Source: UBA7328 sp965247965
GTDB taxonomy: Bacteria; Bacteroidota; Bacteroidia; Chitinophagales; Saprospiraceae
Direction: 5' to 3'
Assembly: GCA_965247965.1 (NCBI GenBank)
Contig: OZ252053.1
Location: forward strand, 2,728,001 to 2,792,000
Length of the DNA stretch: 64,000 nucleotides
Within the stretch, counting starts at the first letter, position 1. Each line of letters begins with the position of its first letter. The notes beneath the pieces are model-generated. The model ran no database searches, was not told where the DNA came from, and worked only from the letters and a program-made list of their open reading frames with translations. This document shows, piece by piece, positions 17,896 to 27,138 of this stretch. Position numbers and translations under genes: made by a program.

Positions 17896-19872
17896 GTGTA
17901 ATCCGGTACGCCATGAAGCGTACGTGTATAAATACTTAAAGTCCCAATAGTATGCAAGGACTATACAGGAAAATTTGCCGTTCACCCTGAAGCAGCCGTG
18001 AGGTACATGGAGGAAACGAAATGTGCTAAGTTCATGGTAAGCGTCTGAGTAAGCCGCAGCGAAAGCGAATCCAGTAAGGCCTCGTTACACATTGATAGTG
18101 GTCAACCTACCGGATATGGTGAAACCTGATACTCTCATCGAGGCAACGGCAACGCACAGATGAGGGGCTATCCGGGGTAAGATGGAGTGGCGTGCTTGGA
18201 ACGGGACGCGTATGAACATGGGAGGCCCTAACATAACTCGTGCCGCGTTACGCGGTATTCCATTAGCCGTGGGATGATGAGGGATTCGGAGATGCCCATA
18301 GTAGTGAAGATGATAAGGACAACACAACCTTGTTGGAGTGAAGGGGCATTACTAGCAGAAGAAGCATTCGAACAACAACTGAACTATCAAATTGACGAAA
18401 AGTAATCAGAAAAAGATACGAATAGTACAAGGAGCACTATGGCCAAAGAGGCGAAGTGAAATGAGTACTATGGAACGCGTACAGGAGTTGCAGAGAAAGC
18501 TATATCTCAAAGCCAGGCGGGAGAAAGGATACCGGTTTTATATACTGTATGACAAGGTATTTCTGGACTATGTTCTGGTAGAGTCGTACAAAGGAGTAAA
18601 AGAAAATGGAGGGGCACCTGGAGTGGATGGACAAACGTTTAAGGATATAGAGGAAAAAGGGTTGGAGAAGTTTCTAACGGAGCTAAAAGAAGCACTACGG
18701 AAGCGGACGTACAAGCCACAGCCAGTAAGACGAGTACATATACCGAAAGCAAACGGAAAGACCAGGCCATTAGGGGGATACCGACGATAAGAGATCGGGT
18801 AGCCCAAATGGCATGTAAGATGGTAATAGAGCCGTTATTTGAAGCCGATTTTGAAGACAGTTCACATGGATTTAGACCAAAGCGATCAGCGAGTGATGCG
18901 ATCAGGGATATAAAGACAAATCTCCATGAAGGAAAGACGGAGGTGTATGACGCCGATCTGAGCAAATACTTTGACACGATACCGCATGATCGGTTGATAA
19001 GGGTATTAAAACTGCGCATATCCGATAATCGGATTATCGATCTGATAAAGTTATGGTTGAAGACACCATACGTTGAGGAAGGTAAGATGAAAGGAGGAAA
19101 GCGCAACAAAGTAGGAACTCCACAAGGCGGAGTAATATCACCGTTATTATCCAATATCTACTTACATCTATTGGACAGAATAGTGAATAACAAAAAGAGT
19201 ATATTCACCCAACAAGGAGTGAAGATAGTGAGGTATGCAGATGATTTTGTACTAATGGGAAAGGAGATAGGAGAGGAAGTGTTAAAGAAGCTGATGAGCA
19301 TAGTGGATCGAATGGGTCTAAAGATCAACGAAGAAAAGAGTAAGATGGTGAAAGCGAAGAAAGAACCATTACACTTTTTAGGATTCACGATCAGATATGA
19401 CAGATGCTTGTTCAATAAAGGCAAACATTATTGGCATATCAAACCAAGTGAGAAGTCAAGTAAGCGGTTGCGCGGAAAGATAAGTTCAAAGCTTAAAGAA
19501 ATTGGACATTATCCACCTCAAGGAGTTGCAAAAGAACTTAACATAATCATGATGGGTTGGCTGAACTACTATGATGTAAGAGGATTAAGCTACACTCAGA
19601 TGGTCAGGAAAGAACTAATGTGGTATCTGAAAGGTAGGCTATACCGTTACTATAATCGGAAAAGTCAGCGAAGGAGTCGCCTGTCTGGTTCACAGGCATT
19701 TGAATTATTATTGAGACATGGTATGGTCAATCCATACAAGTCATCCGGGCTGACACCGCGAATACTGTGAGACGAAACTGTTCAGGAAAGCCGTATGCGG
19801 GAAAACCGCACGTACGGTTTGATGAGGGGGTGAAGCGAAGTGGATTTGTTCTTTCGCTTCATTCTACTCTAC
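17896..19872 (+). mobile_element. Group II intron with maturase ORF
   Basis: Retroelement inserted in the spacer between the TonB receptor and DUF4249 genes, antisense to both. The catalytic domain V hairpin is at about 19787-19822 (AGCCGTATGCGG, then CCGCACGTACGGTT). A domain VI stem (TGAAGCGAAG with CTTTCGCTTCA) and a 3' end resembling CTACTCTAC at about 19872 follow. The 5' boundary is uncertain: GTGTA occurs at 17896 and 17924. About 500 bases of structured RNA precede the maturase. AATCTGTG occurs just outside both ends, which may be coincidence. Splicing would not restore either gene, since both lie on the other strand. Confidence 0.8.
18392..19770 (+). pseudogene. Group II intron reverse transcriptase/maturase, frameshifted
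   Basis: RT-maturase; ATG codons at 18392 and 18460 are possible starts. The first part runs to KTRPLG and then shifts frame in a run of five G at about 18773-18778. The expected continuation, IPTIRDRVAQMACKMVIEPL, is in the other frame and leads to the RT core (VRYADDFVLMG, catalytic Asp pair) and the maturase domain (GMVNPYKSSG near the end; GWLNYYDVRG). Two extra G, or one missing, explain the break. It is otherwise complete, so either the copy died recently or the G-run was misread. Confidence 0.8.
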
Positions 19873-19923
19873 TGTAATCTGTGGCCCAAACCTGCTCACA
19901 CCATCGAAGGCCTATTTTTCTTT

Positions 19924-22332
19924 TCATTTCATACTAAAGTTATAAGTGATCGAAGGAAAAATTGTCCCAAGTGTCGCTACCCGGATCGCCTTAACGCTGT
20001 CAAAAGGATTTTGTCTAAAGTATACCGAGTACGCATTTTTTCTAACATAAAGATTATAAATGGATAGCGTCAGACTGTGATTCCATTTACTGTTTTGCTT
20101 ACTCCAAGGCCCCATGGTATAGGAGACATCCAGGCGATGGAAGGGAGGAACTCGGAATTTATTTCTGTCCGAATAAATAGGGATATTAAGGACATTTTGA
20201 TTTGCATAAGAACTCACAGGAGCAGTGGTAGGTCTGCCGCTGCGGTACGTAAAATTGAAAGCAAGATTGCTCTTTGTAAAATTCTTTACAATATTCAGAT
20301 TCAGGACATGGGGGATATCATAGTTTGAGCTATACCAGGCGCCATTATTTATGCCTTGTTGAATGGCAGAAGGTGCAATTTGTCTTTCTGACAGAGAATA
20401 TGTGTAACTCATATCGCCCCTAAGGCTGCCGAGCTTCTTGGACATGTTGAGTTCTGCACCGTAAGCTCTGCCTATTCCGTTGACCAGTTCTGTTTCGATA
20501 TGTTCGTTGAGTAACAATTCTGCAAAATCCCGATAGTCGATGATACCTTCAGACTGTCGATAGAACAGCTCTATCGAACTTTCAAATCGGTTTTCATCAA
20601 AGTTTCTAAAATAACCCACCGAGAAATTGTCGGAATATTGAGGTTTGATGTGATTATTTGATAGCTGCCAGATATCTACTGGTGTGGCGGAAGCAGTATT
20701 GGATATTTGTGCAAGATATTGGTAGGTTCGCGAATATCCCATTTTGAAAGAAGCATCGCTATTTAATTCATAGCGCATCGAAATTCTCGGTTCGAGTCCT
20801 GAATATGAGGCTATAGTCTCCCCATCATTGTAGGAAATAGACCCTGTAATTGTCCTTTCCGTTTTAATAAGTCCTTCTGAATATTGAAATACCTCGTCAG
20901 GGCCAAGACTTGTAAATTTGGTATAGCGCAATCCTGCGGATATATCCATGTTTTCGAGGGGTGTCCACTGGGCCTCGAAATATCCGGCTAGTTCATTGCC
21001 TTTTTCGATGGCCAACTCTTCGGGCGCCACTATTGAAGCTTCGATCAATGGGACAACCTCGCCGGGACTGACCTCATAGACGTTCATTTCACCACCGGTA
21101 TTCAACCTAAAATCATCGGAAGCAGCAATCAGTACATCTACCTTAGCTCTTGTGTAGTCAATTTTATTGGTAAACTTCGATTGATCATTTCCCTTTAAAT
21201 CAAATAGCGAACTCGTATATCTACCTCTGTTTACGCTCAGGGTAACATTGACTTTATCTCCTATTAATTGCTTCAGATAGGCTTCCCCGGAAAGTGTAGA
21301 ATAATCGAACCTCGCTTCCTCAGCAAATTGAAAATCATCCTGGCTATTCAGTATGCTCACTCCTATGTTGGTAGTCGGAGAGAGTCGACCATTGATGTTG
21401 GCCGTAATATCGTTAAACAATGCCTTGCTGTTATTGACATTCGGATTGTCAACTATATTAAATATCCAGTCCGCATAACTATATCGCCCTGCCACAATAA
21501 ATGAGACCTTATCTTTTAGAATTGGCCCTTCTAAAGTCAACCTGCTCGATATCATCCCAATTCCTCCATTGATTTCGAAATTCTCCTTATCTCCTTCCCT
21601 AGTAGCTACGGAAAGCACGGAAGATAGTCTTCCTCCATATTTCGCAGGAATGCCGCCTTTGTATAGATCTACATATTGAATAAGATCAGGATGAAAAAGG
21701 GAAAAGAATCCAAGTGCATGCGAAGGATTAAAAATCAAGTGGCCGTCTTGTAGAATCAGGTTTTGATCCGCATTACCACCGCGGACATTAAACCCACTCG
21801 CTCCCTCGCCAACATTGTGTACGCCCGACATCGACTGTAAGCTGCGCAGTACATCTATCTCGCCAAAAAATTTGGATTGTGCATTTAAATCGACTGTAGT
21901 AAGTCGCTGTAGTCCGGGGGTGATTTCTGTAATTCTGTCCCTCGCAGATAATGCACCGATCGTCACCCCCTTTAAAAGGATTTCTTTGGTGCGCAACAGT
22001 ATTACCGACGAGTCAGAAGATCTGGCATCAACGTCAACGTTTTTGTCTCCAAACCCTAGGGCTGAAAAAATAAAAGTATGACTTCCCGATGTTAGCGTTA
22101 ATTCAAAATTTCCATTCCCGTCGGTTATGGCAATGATGTCATTTCCGGATATAATATTGACTCCGATGATGGGTTCGTTGTTCTCAGCAGAGTATACGCT
22201 ACCCTTCCAAATGATGGCTTGGCTCTGTTCACCCGATGCATTTCCCAAGACGATTCTCTCTGAATCTTGCCCTATAGACACACCCAGGTTGAAGAGGGCC
22301 AGTATCATTAAAGAAAGAGTTTTACAGCGCAT
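19924..22332 (-). CDS. TonB-dependent receptor with carboxypeptidase-like regulatory domain
   Basis: 802 residues, complete. It has a signal peptide (MRCKTLSLMILALFNLGVS), a CarboxypepD_reg-like domain (PIIGVNIISGNDIIAITD), a plug domain (FNVRGGNADQNLILQDGH and YKGGIPAKYGGRLSSVLS) and a long barrel ending in an aromatic-rich strand (ITYNFSMK). No STN domain is present. It belongs to the receptor/DUF4249 pair type; the downstream DUF4249 gene is now separated by the antisense group II intron. The transported substrate cannot be read. Confidence 0.92.
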   Translation of the reverse strand: MRCKTLSLMILALFNLGVSIGQDSERIVLGNASGEQSQAIIWKGSVYSAENNEPIIGVNIISGNDIIAITDGNGNFELTLTSGSHTFIFSALGFGDKNVDVDARSSDSSVILLRTKEILLKGVTIGALSARDRITEITPGLQRLTTVDLNAQSKFFGEIDVLRSLQSMSGVHNVGEGASGFNVRGGNADQNLILQDGHLIFNPSHALGFFSLFHPDLIQYVDLYKGGIPAKYGGRLSSVLSVATREGDKENFEINGGIGMISSRLTLEGPILKDKVSFIVAGRYSYADWIFNIVDNPNVNNSKALFNDITANINGRLSPTTNIGVSILNSQDDFQFAEEARFDYSTLSGEAYLKQLIGDKVNVTLSVNRGRYTSSLFDLKGNDQSKFTNKIDYTRAKVDVLIAASDDFRLNTGGEMNVYEVSPGEVVPLIEASIVAPEELAIEKGNELAGYFEAQWTPLENMDISAGLRYTKFTSLGPDEVFQYSEGLIKTERTITGSISYNDGETIASYSGLEPRISMRYELNSDASFKMGYSRTYQYLAQISNTASATPVDIWQLSNNHIKPQYSDNFSVGYFRNFDENRFESSIELFYRQSEGIIDYRDFAELLLNEHIETELVNGIGRAYGAELNMSKKLGSLRGDMSYTYSLSERQIAPSAIQQGINNGAWYSSNYDIPHVLNLNIVKNFTKSNLAFNFTYRSGRPTTAPVSSYANQNVLNIPIYSDRNKFRVPPFHRLDVSYTMGPWSKQNSKWNHSLTLSIYNLYVRKNAYSVYFRQNPFDSVKAIRVATLGTIFPSITYNFSMK

Positions 22333-22430
22333 TTACCTTTCCTGGTTTATGATCTTATTGTGGTGGATGGTTTTGAAAAAAGGCTAAAAGTAAAGCAAAC
22401 TTTTGGTACATGAGGATTTCATAGAATGGA

Positions 22431-22800
22431 GTGTGTATAACAAATTGCACGAAAGTTGTAAACCACGGCGCACATCTTATTGTCCGTACTTTTTGGCATT
22501 GCCCCAAAAAGTACCAATTGGAGACCCTCCCTGAAGGGGTGAATGTCCTAAACGGACATTCAAGGTCGGAAACCTCGCGCAAGCGAGGATGGGAGGGAGG
22601 AAAAAACAATCCGCCCACCCGAGACATCAAGCCTCAGTTTCCGATCTAAATTGACTTCAGCGTCAATTTTCACTTCGTGATCGATCTCCAATTCCAGGCC
22701 TCCGCCACCCTTTGAAGCTACTGTCTTACCATAACATGAATTCTGATTTTCAATAAGATTTCTTGTCGACTTCAAAAATTGTGCAATTTGTTATACACAC
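22431..22800 (+). repeat. 370-bp element with perfect 20-bp terminal inverted repeats
   Basis: GTGTGTATAACAAATTGCAC at 22431-22450 is exactly complementary to 22781-22800. The interior has several hairpins, including GTACTTTTTGG/CCCCAAAAAGTAC (22487-22513), GAATGTCC/GGACATTC and CCTCGC/GCGAGG, and no protein-like frame. Its right end shares the CTAG at 22800-22803 with palindromic copy C, so the two elements abut in one target. Confidence 0.75.
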
Positions 22801-22969
22801 TAGTGCACCAAGCACGAAATATAGCACCCCTTATACTTGTTCTTTTTCACCTGCATTTCGTTGAAGAACCGCCTCACTTAGCGGAATGCTAAGCTCGGGA
22901 ACCTTCGCCTCATTCAGATAAAAAATAACGTCGTCTAAGGGGTGCTATATTTCGTGCTTGGCGCACTAG
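22800..22969 (+). repeat. CTAG-bounded palindromic element, copy C
   Basis: 170-bp element with near-perfect arms of over 30 bp: left CTAGTGCACCAAGCACGAAA followed by TATAGCACCCCTTA, right TAAGGGGTGCTATA then TTTCGTGCTTGGCGCACTAG. It would fold into a long hairpin. Its right edge cuts into an antitoxin reading frame, and its left edge abuts the 370-bp element. Confidence 0.82.
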
Positions 22970-23060
22970 AATAGACGAAGTTCTGTCAGGTGAGGTAAAT
23001 GCCATCCCATCAGATCATGTATTTGTTAAGATCAAACAGAAGCACGGATTTAGTAGTTAG
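22970..23060 (+). pseudogene. C-terminal remnant of an addiction-module antitoxin (PF09720-like)
   Basis: Directly at the right edge of copy C, one frame reads IDEVLSGEVNAIPSDHVFVK and ends KQKHGFSS before TAG at 23058. This resembles the C-terminus of the small 'putative addiction module component' antitoxins. The N-terminal part is absent, as if removed or separated by the element. A following stretch (VVSFYLSAKHDLNEE) could be the start of the cognate toxin, but it lacks a good start codon and soon degenerates. Confidence 0.5.
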
Positions 23061-23132
23061 CTTTTATCTTTCAGCCAAACACGATCTCAACGAAGAGTTA
23101 GGTCAAAAGACCAAAACTTGGGTGCGACAAAA

Positions 23133-23152
23133 TTTAGTGGACGGTGCACTAG
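23133..23152 (+). repeat. Solitary end of a CTAG-type palindromic element
   Basis: TTTAGTGGACGGTGCACTAG matches the outer right-end pattern of the palindromic family (compare copy B, GTGCTTGGTGCACTAG). No matching left end was found in the preceding 170 bases, so it is a broken or very diverged copy. Confidence 0.45.
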
Positions 23153-23199
23153 TTTTATCACCCAATATAACCAAAATACCTCCAGGCAAATTCACTCTT

Positions 23200-24034
23200 A
23201 TGAAGTACACATTCATCCTATTCTTATTACTCTTTCTAGAATTAAGCGCACAAGCCCAACCCACCGACCGCCTCCGCACTCTAGTCCTCACAGATATAGA
23301 AAACGAACCTGATGATGCCCAATCCCTCCTTCGTTTACTGACCTACGCCAATCAATGGGATATCGATGGTCTCATTGCGACTACGTCCATCTGGAAGAAA
23401 ACGACCATCGCCGATTGGCGGATATACGAGATACTTGAAGCCTATGAAAAGGTACAGTCTAATTTATCAAAACACGAAGAAGGTTATCCCGTATATCAGG
23501 AACTCAAGTCAAAAGTGAAAAAGGGCTTCCCAAAACCGAAAAATGGTTTTTTGAACCGGAAACCAGTCCGTTATGGACAAATGCCGTAGATGAATTCTAC
23601 TCTTCCTGGGACGATCACCATCACTCCTCAAACCACGTCACCATATGGCGTTGGAGGGTGGAATACCAAAACGATTTTGCAGCTCGGATGGATTGGTGCA
23701 TTAAAGATTTTAACGACGCAAATCATCCTCCAGTTCCAAAGTTGGCACGCGAGGACAACCTGAGCGCTCGGAGCGGTGGTCAGGTCATCCTGTAAGCTTC
23801 CGGCTCAACCGACCCTGACGGTGACGAGCTCACCTACGAATGGTTTCATTATCGCGAACCCGGCTCTTTTAAAGGTCGCATCGAACTGAATAATGATAAA
23901 ACGACAACGGCCAGCTTTGATGCTCCAAAGGTATCTTACCCTCAGACGGCTCATTTTATTTTAAAACTAACAGATAATGGAGCACCGGCACTTACGCGTT
24001 ACAAAAGGGTTATTGTCAATTTACTTCCGGAATG
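23200..24034 (+). pseudogene. DUF1593 (nucleoside-hydrolase-like) secreted protein, deleted and frameshifted
   Basis: It begins well: MKYTFILFLLLFLELSAQAQ is a signal peptide, then TDRLRTLVLTDIENEPDDAQ, the Asp-rich N-terminus of DUF1593 proteins. The frame fails near 23545. Another frame continues with WFFEPETSPLWTNAVDEFY and WRVEYQNDFAARMDWC, and reaches the C-terminal beta domain (ASGSTDPDGDELTYEWFHY; LTDNGAPALTRYKRVIV) after a TAA at about 23797. The total length is far shorter than an intact homologue of roughly 450 residues, so the centre is also deleted. The function is lost. Confidence 0.75.
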
Positions 24035-24130
24035 ATCGCAAGATGGTGTCACTCAAATACTGCCATATGCATGCGTTCCGTAGGTGAAATAGGCGTGATG
24101 CGATGATGTTTGCAAACAAAAGGTAAATTA

Positions 24131-27082
24131 TTAAGACATCGCATTCCACAAAATCTCCACAGGATGCAAAGCCTGTCTTCTAGTGCCATCAAAGATCTGA
24201 TGTCGACAACTTGTACCTGGTGCAGCAATAATAGTCGCTTCATCGGCTTGGCGCACAGCCGGGAACAAGACCAATTCTCCAATCTTCATACTCAATTCAT
24301 AATTCGCTTTTTCATATCCGAAAGAACCTGCCATACCACAACAACCGGACGGGATTACTTCTACCTCATAATTGGAAGGAAGGCCCAACACGAAGGCAGA
24401 GGCATCAACTCCGGCTATTGCTTTTTGGTGACAATGTCCGTGTAATAAAATATGTTGGCTTCGGTCCGTAAAATCATCACAACTGATGTTCCCTTTTTGC
24501 ATTTCTCGAAATAAGAACTCCTCAAACAAAAACACATGAGGCTTCAGTTGAGCGGCTCTGATTTTCTCATCTGCTAGGCGGAGGTACTCATCTCTGAACG
24601 TTAAGATCGCTGAAGGTTCGATTCCTACCAGGGGTTTATCAGTTGTTACCAATGCTGAAAATAGATTTACATTTTCATTCGCCAGGCGTTTGGCGAGGGT
24701 AAGTAAGCCCTTGGATAAAGGGGCTCTTCCGCTTCCCGCATGTGGGACGAGTTGAATATCATAACCCAGTTTAACAAGCAATTGAATGGCTTTAATCCCG
24801 ATTTCCGTATCCTGGTAATTACTAAAATCGTCACAGAAGAAATATAGGGTGCCCTTTGGGGGATTGACCTTGGGCAGTCTTGAATAATTTTTCCGATACC
24901 ATTGTCTAAGCGACCCATTTGAAAAGGCAGGAAGGGAGCGTTGAGGAGCTACACCTAATATTTTTTTTATGATTCCGCCGGTAAAGGAATTGCTCATTGT
25001 CCAATTGGCTACCATTGCAGTTTGGGTAGCCAGTTTGCCAAGTCGTCCGATATTACCAAAAGCCACGTCACTCAGTGGTCGGCGGTGAGTTTGATAGTAT
25101 TGGTGCAAAAATTCCGCCTTTAAAGCGGACATATCGACATTGGACGGGCATTCGTTGGTACAGCCTTTACAGGACAAACAGTACTTTAAAATATCAAAAA
25201 TCTCCTGGCTGTCGAAAGGGTTTCCATTTGTAGTTTTTCCCATAAATTCCCGTAAAGCATTGGCGCGCGCCCGGGTTGTATCTTTTTCATTGCGGGTTGC
25301 CATATAACTGGGACACATTGTTCCACCTGTTTCGGGCAATTTGCGACATGCACCTACGCCATTGCATTTTTCGATCATTCGGATGTAGCCTCCTGCTTCT
25401 GAAAAGTCCATAACCGTCTGATAATCAGGAGTGGTTTGATTTGCTTCATACCGAAAATCGCCTTTCATCGGTGGGGGATCGACTATTTTGCCCGGATTAA
25501 ACAAGTTATCCGGATCCCACATTTGTTTTATTTGACGGAGCAATTCATAGTTTTTCTTGCCGATCATCATTGGTATGAATTCCGCGCGAACCCGGCCGTC
25601 ACCATGTTCCCCACTGAGAGAACCTTCATTTCTTTTCACCAGGTCCGCAGTTTCTTTGGAAATACTATAAAACATCTCCTGATCTTCCGCCTTTTTTAGA
25701 TCGAGAATCGGCCGAAGGTGCAATTCTCCAGCACCAGCATGGCCGTAATAGACTGATTGCTGGCCATAACGATCCATTATTTGTTCAAATTCTTCAATGT
25801 ACTTCGGTAAATCTTCCAGGGCAACGGCAGTATCTTCAATAAAAGCCAACGATTTAGCATCACCGGGCAGATTTGCTAGTACCCCTAATCCCGAACTACG
25901 CAATTCCCAGACTTTTTTAGTTTGAGGTGCAAATACTTTTGGGAATGCATAGCCGAGTCCGGCTGATTTAATTTTAGCGATTAATTCATCTGCATTTGCT
26001 TCGGCTTCCTTGAGCAATAGGCTGCGAAATTCGACCAACAATATGGCGCCCGGATCTCCCTGCACGAAAAAGCGATTTTTTCTCAGTTCAACATTTGCTT
26101 TCGTACAATCCAGAATTACTTTGTCTATCAACTCACACGCCGTCAAAGGCAGTGTCATCGCTATTTGGGTAGCCTTCATAGCTTCGACAACACTTTCAAA
26201 ATGTAAACAAACCACGATTTCCTCGGGTAAGGGCAAAGGATCCAGGTTCAACTTTATTTCAGTCGTAAAGGCAAGCGTTCCTTCCGACCCACAGAGTAAG
26301 GTGCAAAAATTGAAGGGTGGGCCTTCTTCCGCGAAGGGTTGCTGATCCAGCAAAAGGTCAATCGCATAACCTGTGTTGCGACGGTGAATGGACTTCTTAG
26401 GATATTCGTTGTGTATTTCAGCCTGATTACCTGGAGGGCTCAGCATTTCAAAAATTTGTTGATATAACCTGCTTTCCAAACTATTCCCTTTTCGTTTGTT
26501 GTCAAATGCCTGCTGATCCAAGGCCTCAAATACACATTCACTACCATCTGATAATAGTGTTGTCAGCGAAATGGCATGGTCCCGCGTGGAGCCATAAACA
26601 ATAGAAGTCGTTCCGCAGGAATTGTTGCCGACCATACCTCCTATCATCGCCCGGCTCGCTGTAGAAGTGACCGGGCTGAAAAAGAGCCCATGCGGCTTTA
26701 GATAATAATTCAGCTGATCTCTTATGATCCCGGGTTGTACTCTTACCCATCGTTCTTCGACATTCAATTCGATTATCCGATTAAAATATTTGGATGCATC
26801 TACCACGATTCCGCTGCCCACACATTGACCGGCTAATGAAGTTCCACCTGCCCGGGGAATCAGGGGCAACCCGTTTTCTTTGGCAAAGTGAATGATCTTT
26901 TTGAGGTCTTCTTTGTTTTTTGGCATAGCCACAGCAGCCGGCAATTTTCGGTAGACGGAGGCATCGGTAGCGTAGATGGAACGCCATAATTGATCCTGGT
27001 GCAATTCTCCTTCGAGCTGGTTATTGAGCTTTTTTAAAGCCAGGTTCATCATTTCTGTTTTGCTACTTTTTTTCAACGGCAA
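24131..27082 (-). CDS. FAD-linked oxidase/iron-sulfur fusion (D-2-hydroxy-acid dehydrogenase type)
   Basis: 983 residues, a GlcD-GlcF-like fusion. Order: PCMH-type FAD-binding domain (PLIPRAGGTSLAGQCVG, about residues 65-100; GGMVGNNSCGTTSIVYGSTR), FAD-oxidase C-terminal domain (YYGHAGAGELHLRPI; GEHGDGRVRAEFIP), two ferredoxin-like Cys sets (CNGVGACRKL with MCPSY; CLSCKGCTNECPSNVDMS), and a CCG domain (HGHCHQKA; SGCCGMAGSFGYE). The family oxidises D-lactate, glycolate or D-2-hydroxyglutarate and passes electrons toward quinone. It is divergent from the aminotransferase and GntP-permease operon, with 56 bases between start codons, suggesting joint control. The substrate is probably a small hydroxy acid imported by that permease (inference). 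Confidence 0.9.
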   Translation of the reverse strand: MPLKKSSKTEMMNLALKKLNNQLEGELHQDQLWRSIYATDASVYRKLPAAVAMPKNKEDLKKIIHFAKENGLPLIPRAGGTSLAGQCVGSGIVVDASKYFNRIIELNVEERWVRVQPGIIRDQLNYYLKPHGLFFSPVTSTASRAMIGGMVGNNSCGTTSIVYGSTRDHAISLTTLLSDGSECVFEALDQQAFDNKRKGNSLESRLYQQIFEMLSPPGNQAEIHNEYPKKSIHRRNTGYAIDLLLDQQPFAEEGPPFNFCTLLCGSEGTLAFTTEIKLNLDPLPLPEEIVVCLHFESVVEAMKATQIAMTLPLTACELIDKVILDCTKANVELRKNRFFVQGDPGAILLVEFRSLLLKEAEANADELIAKIKSAGLGYAFPKVFAPQTKKVWELRSSGLGVLANLPGDAKSLAFIEDTAVALEDLPKYIEEFEQIMDRYGQQSVYYGHAGAGELHLRPILDLKKAEDQEMFYSISKETADLVKRNEGSLSGEHGDGRVRAEFIPMMIGKKNYELLRQIKQMWDPDNLFNPGKIVDPPPMKGDFRYEANQTTPDYQTVMDFSEAGGYIRMIEKCNGVGACRKLPETGGTMCPSYMATRNEKDTTRARANALREFMGKTTNGNPFDSQEIFDILKYCLSCKGCTNECPSNVDMSALKAEFLHQYYQTHRRPLSDVAFGNIGRLGKLATQTAMVANWTMSNSFTGGIIKKILGVAPQRSLPAFSNGSLRQWYRKNYSRLPKVNPPKGTLYFFCDDFSNYQDTEIGIKAIQLLVKLGYDIQLVPHAGSGRAPLSKGLLTLAKRLANENVNLFSALVTTDKPLVGIEPSAILTFRDEYLRLADEKIRAAQLKPHVFLFEEFLFREMQKGNISCDDFTDRSQHILLHGHCHQKAIAGVDASAFVLGLPSNYEVEVIPSGCCGMAGSFGYEKANYELSMKIGELVLFPAVRQADEATIIAAPGTSCRHQIFDGTRRQALHPVEILWNAMS

Positions 27083-27138
27083 TTGGAATTTGTTAACTTT
27101 ATCGGCTTCAGCTGACTTGTTGCTTCATACCAAAGTAA

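Noticed and set aside
18760..18810. Programmed frameshift in the group II maturase.
   Set aside because: No slippery heptamer or stimulatory hairpin was evident; group II maturases are normally single frames, so mutation or sequencing error is more likely.
22999..23199. Upstream extension of the DUF1593 frame (MPSHQIMYLLRS...).
   Set aside because: It crosses an antitoxin remnant and a repeat tip; a proper signal peptide begins at 23200.
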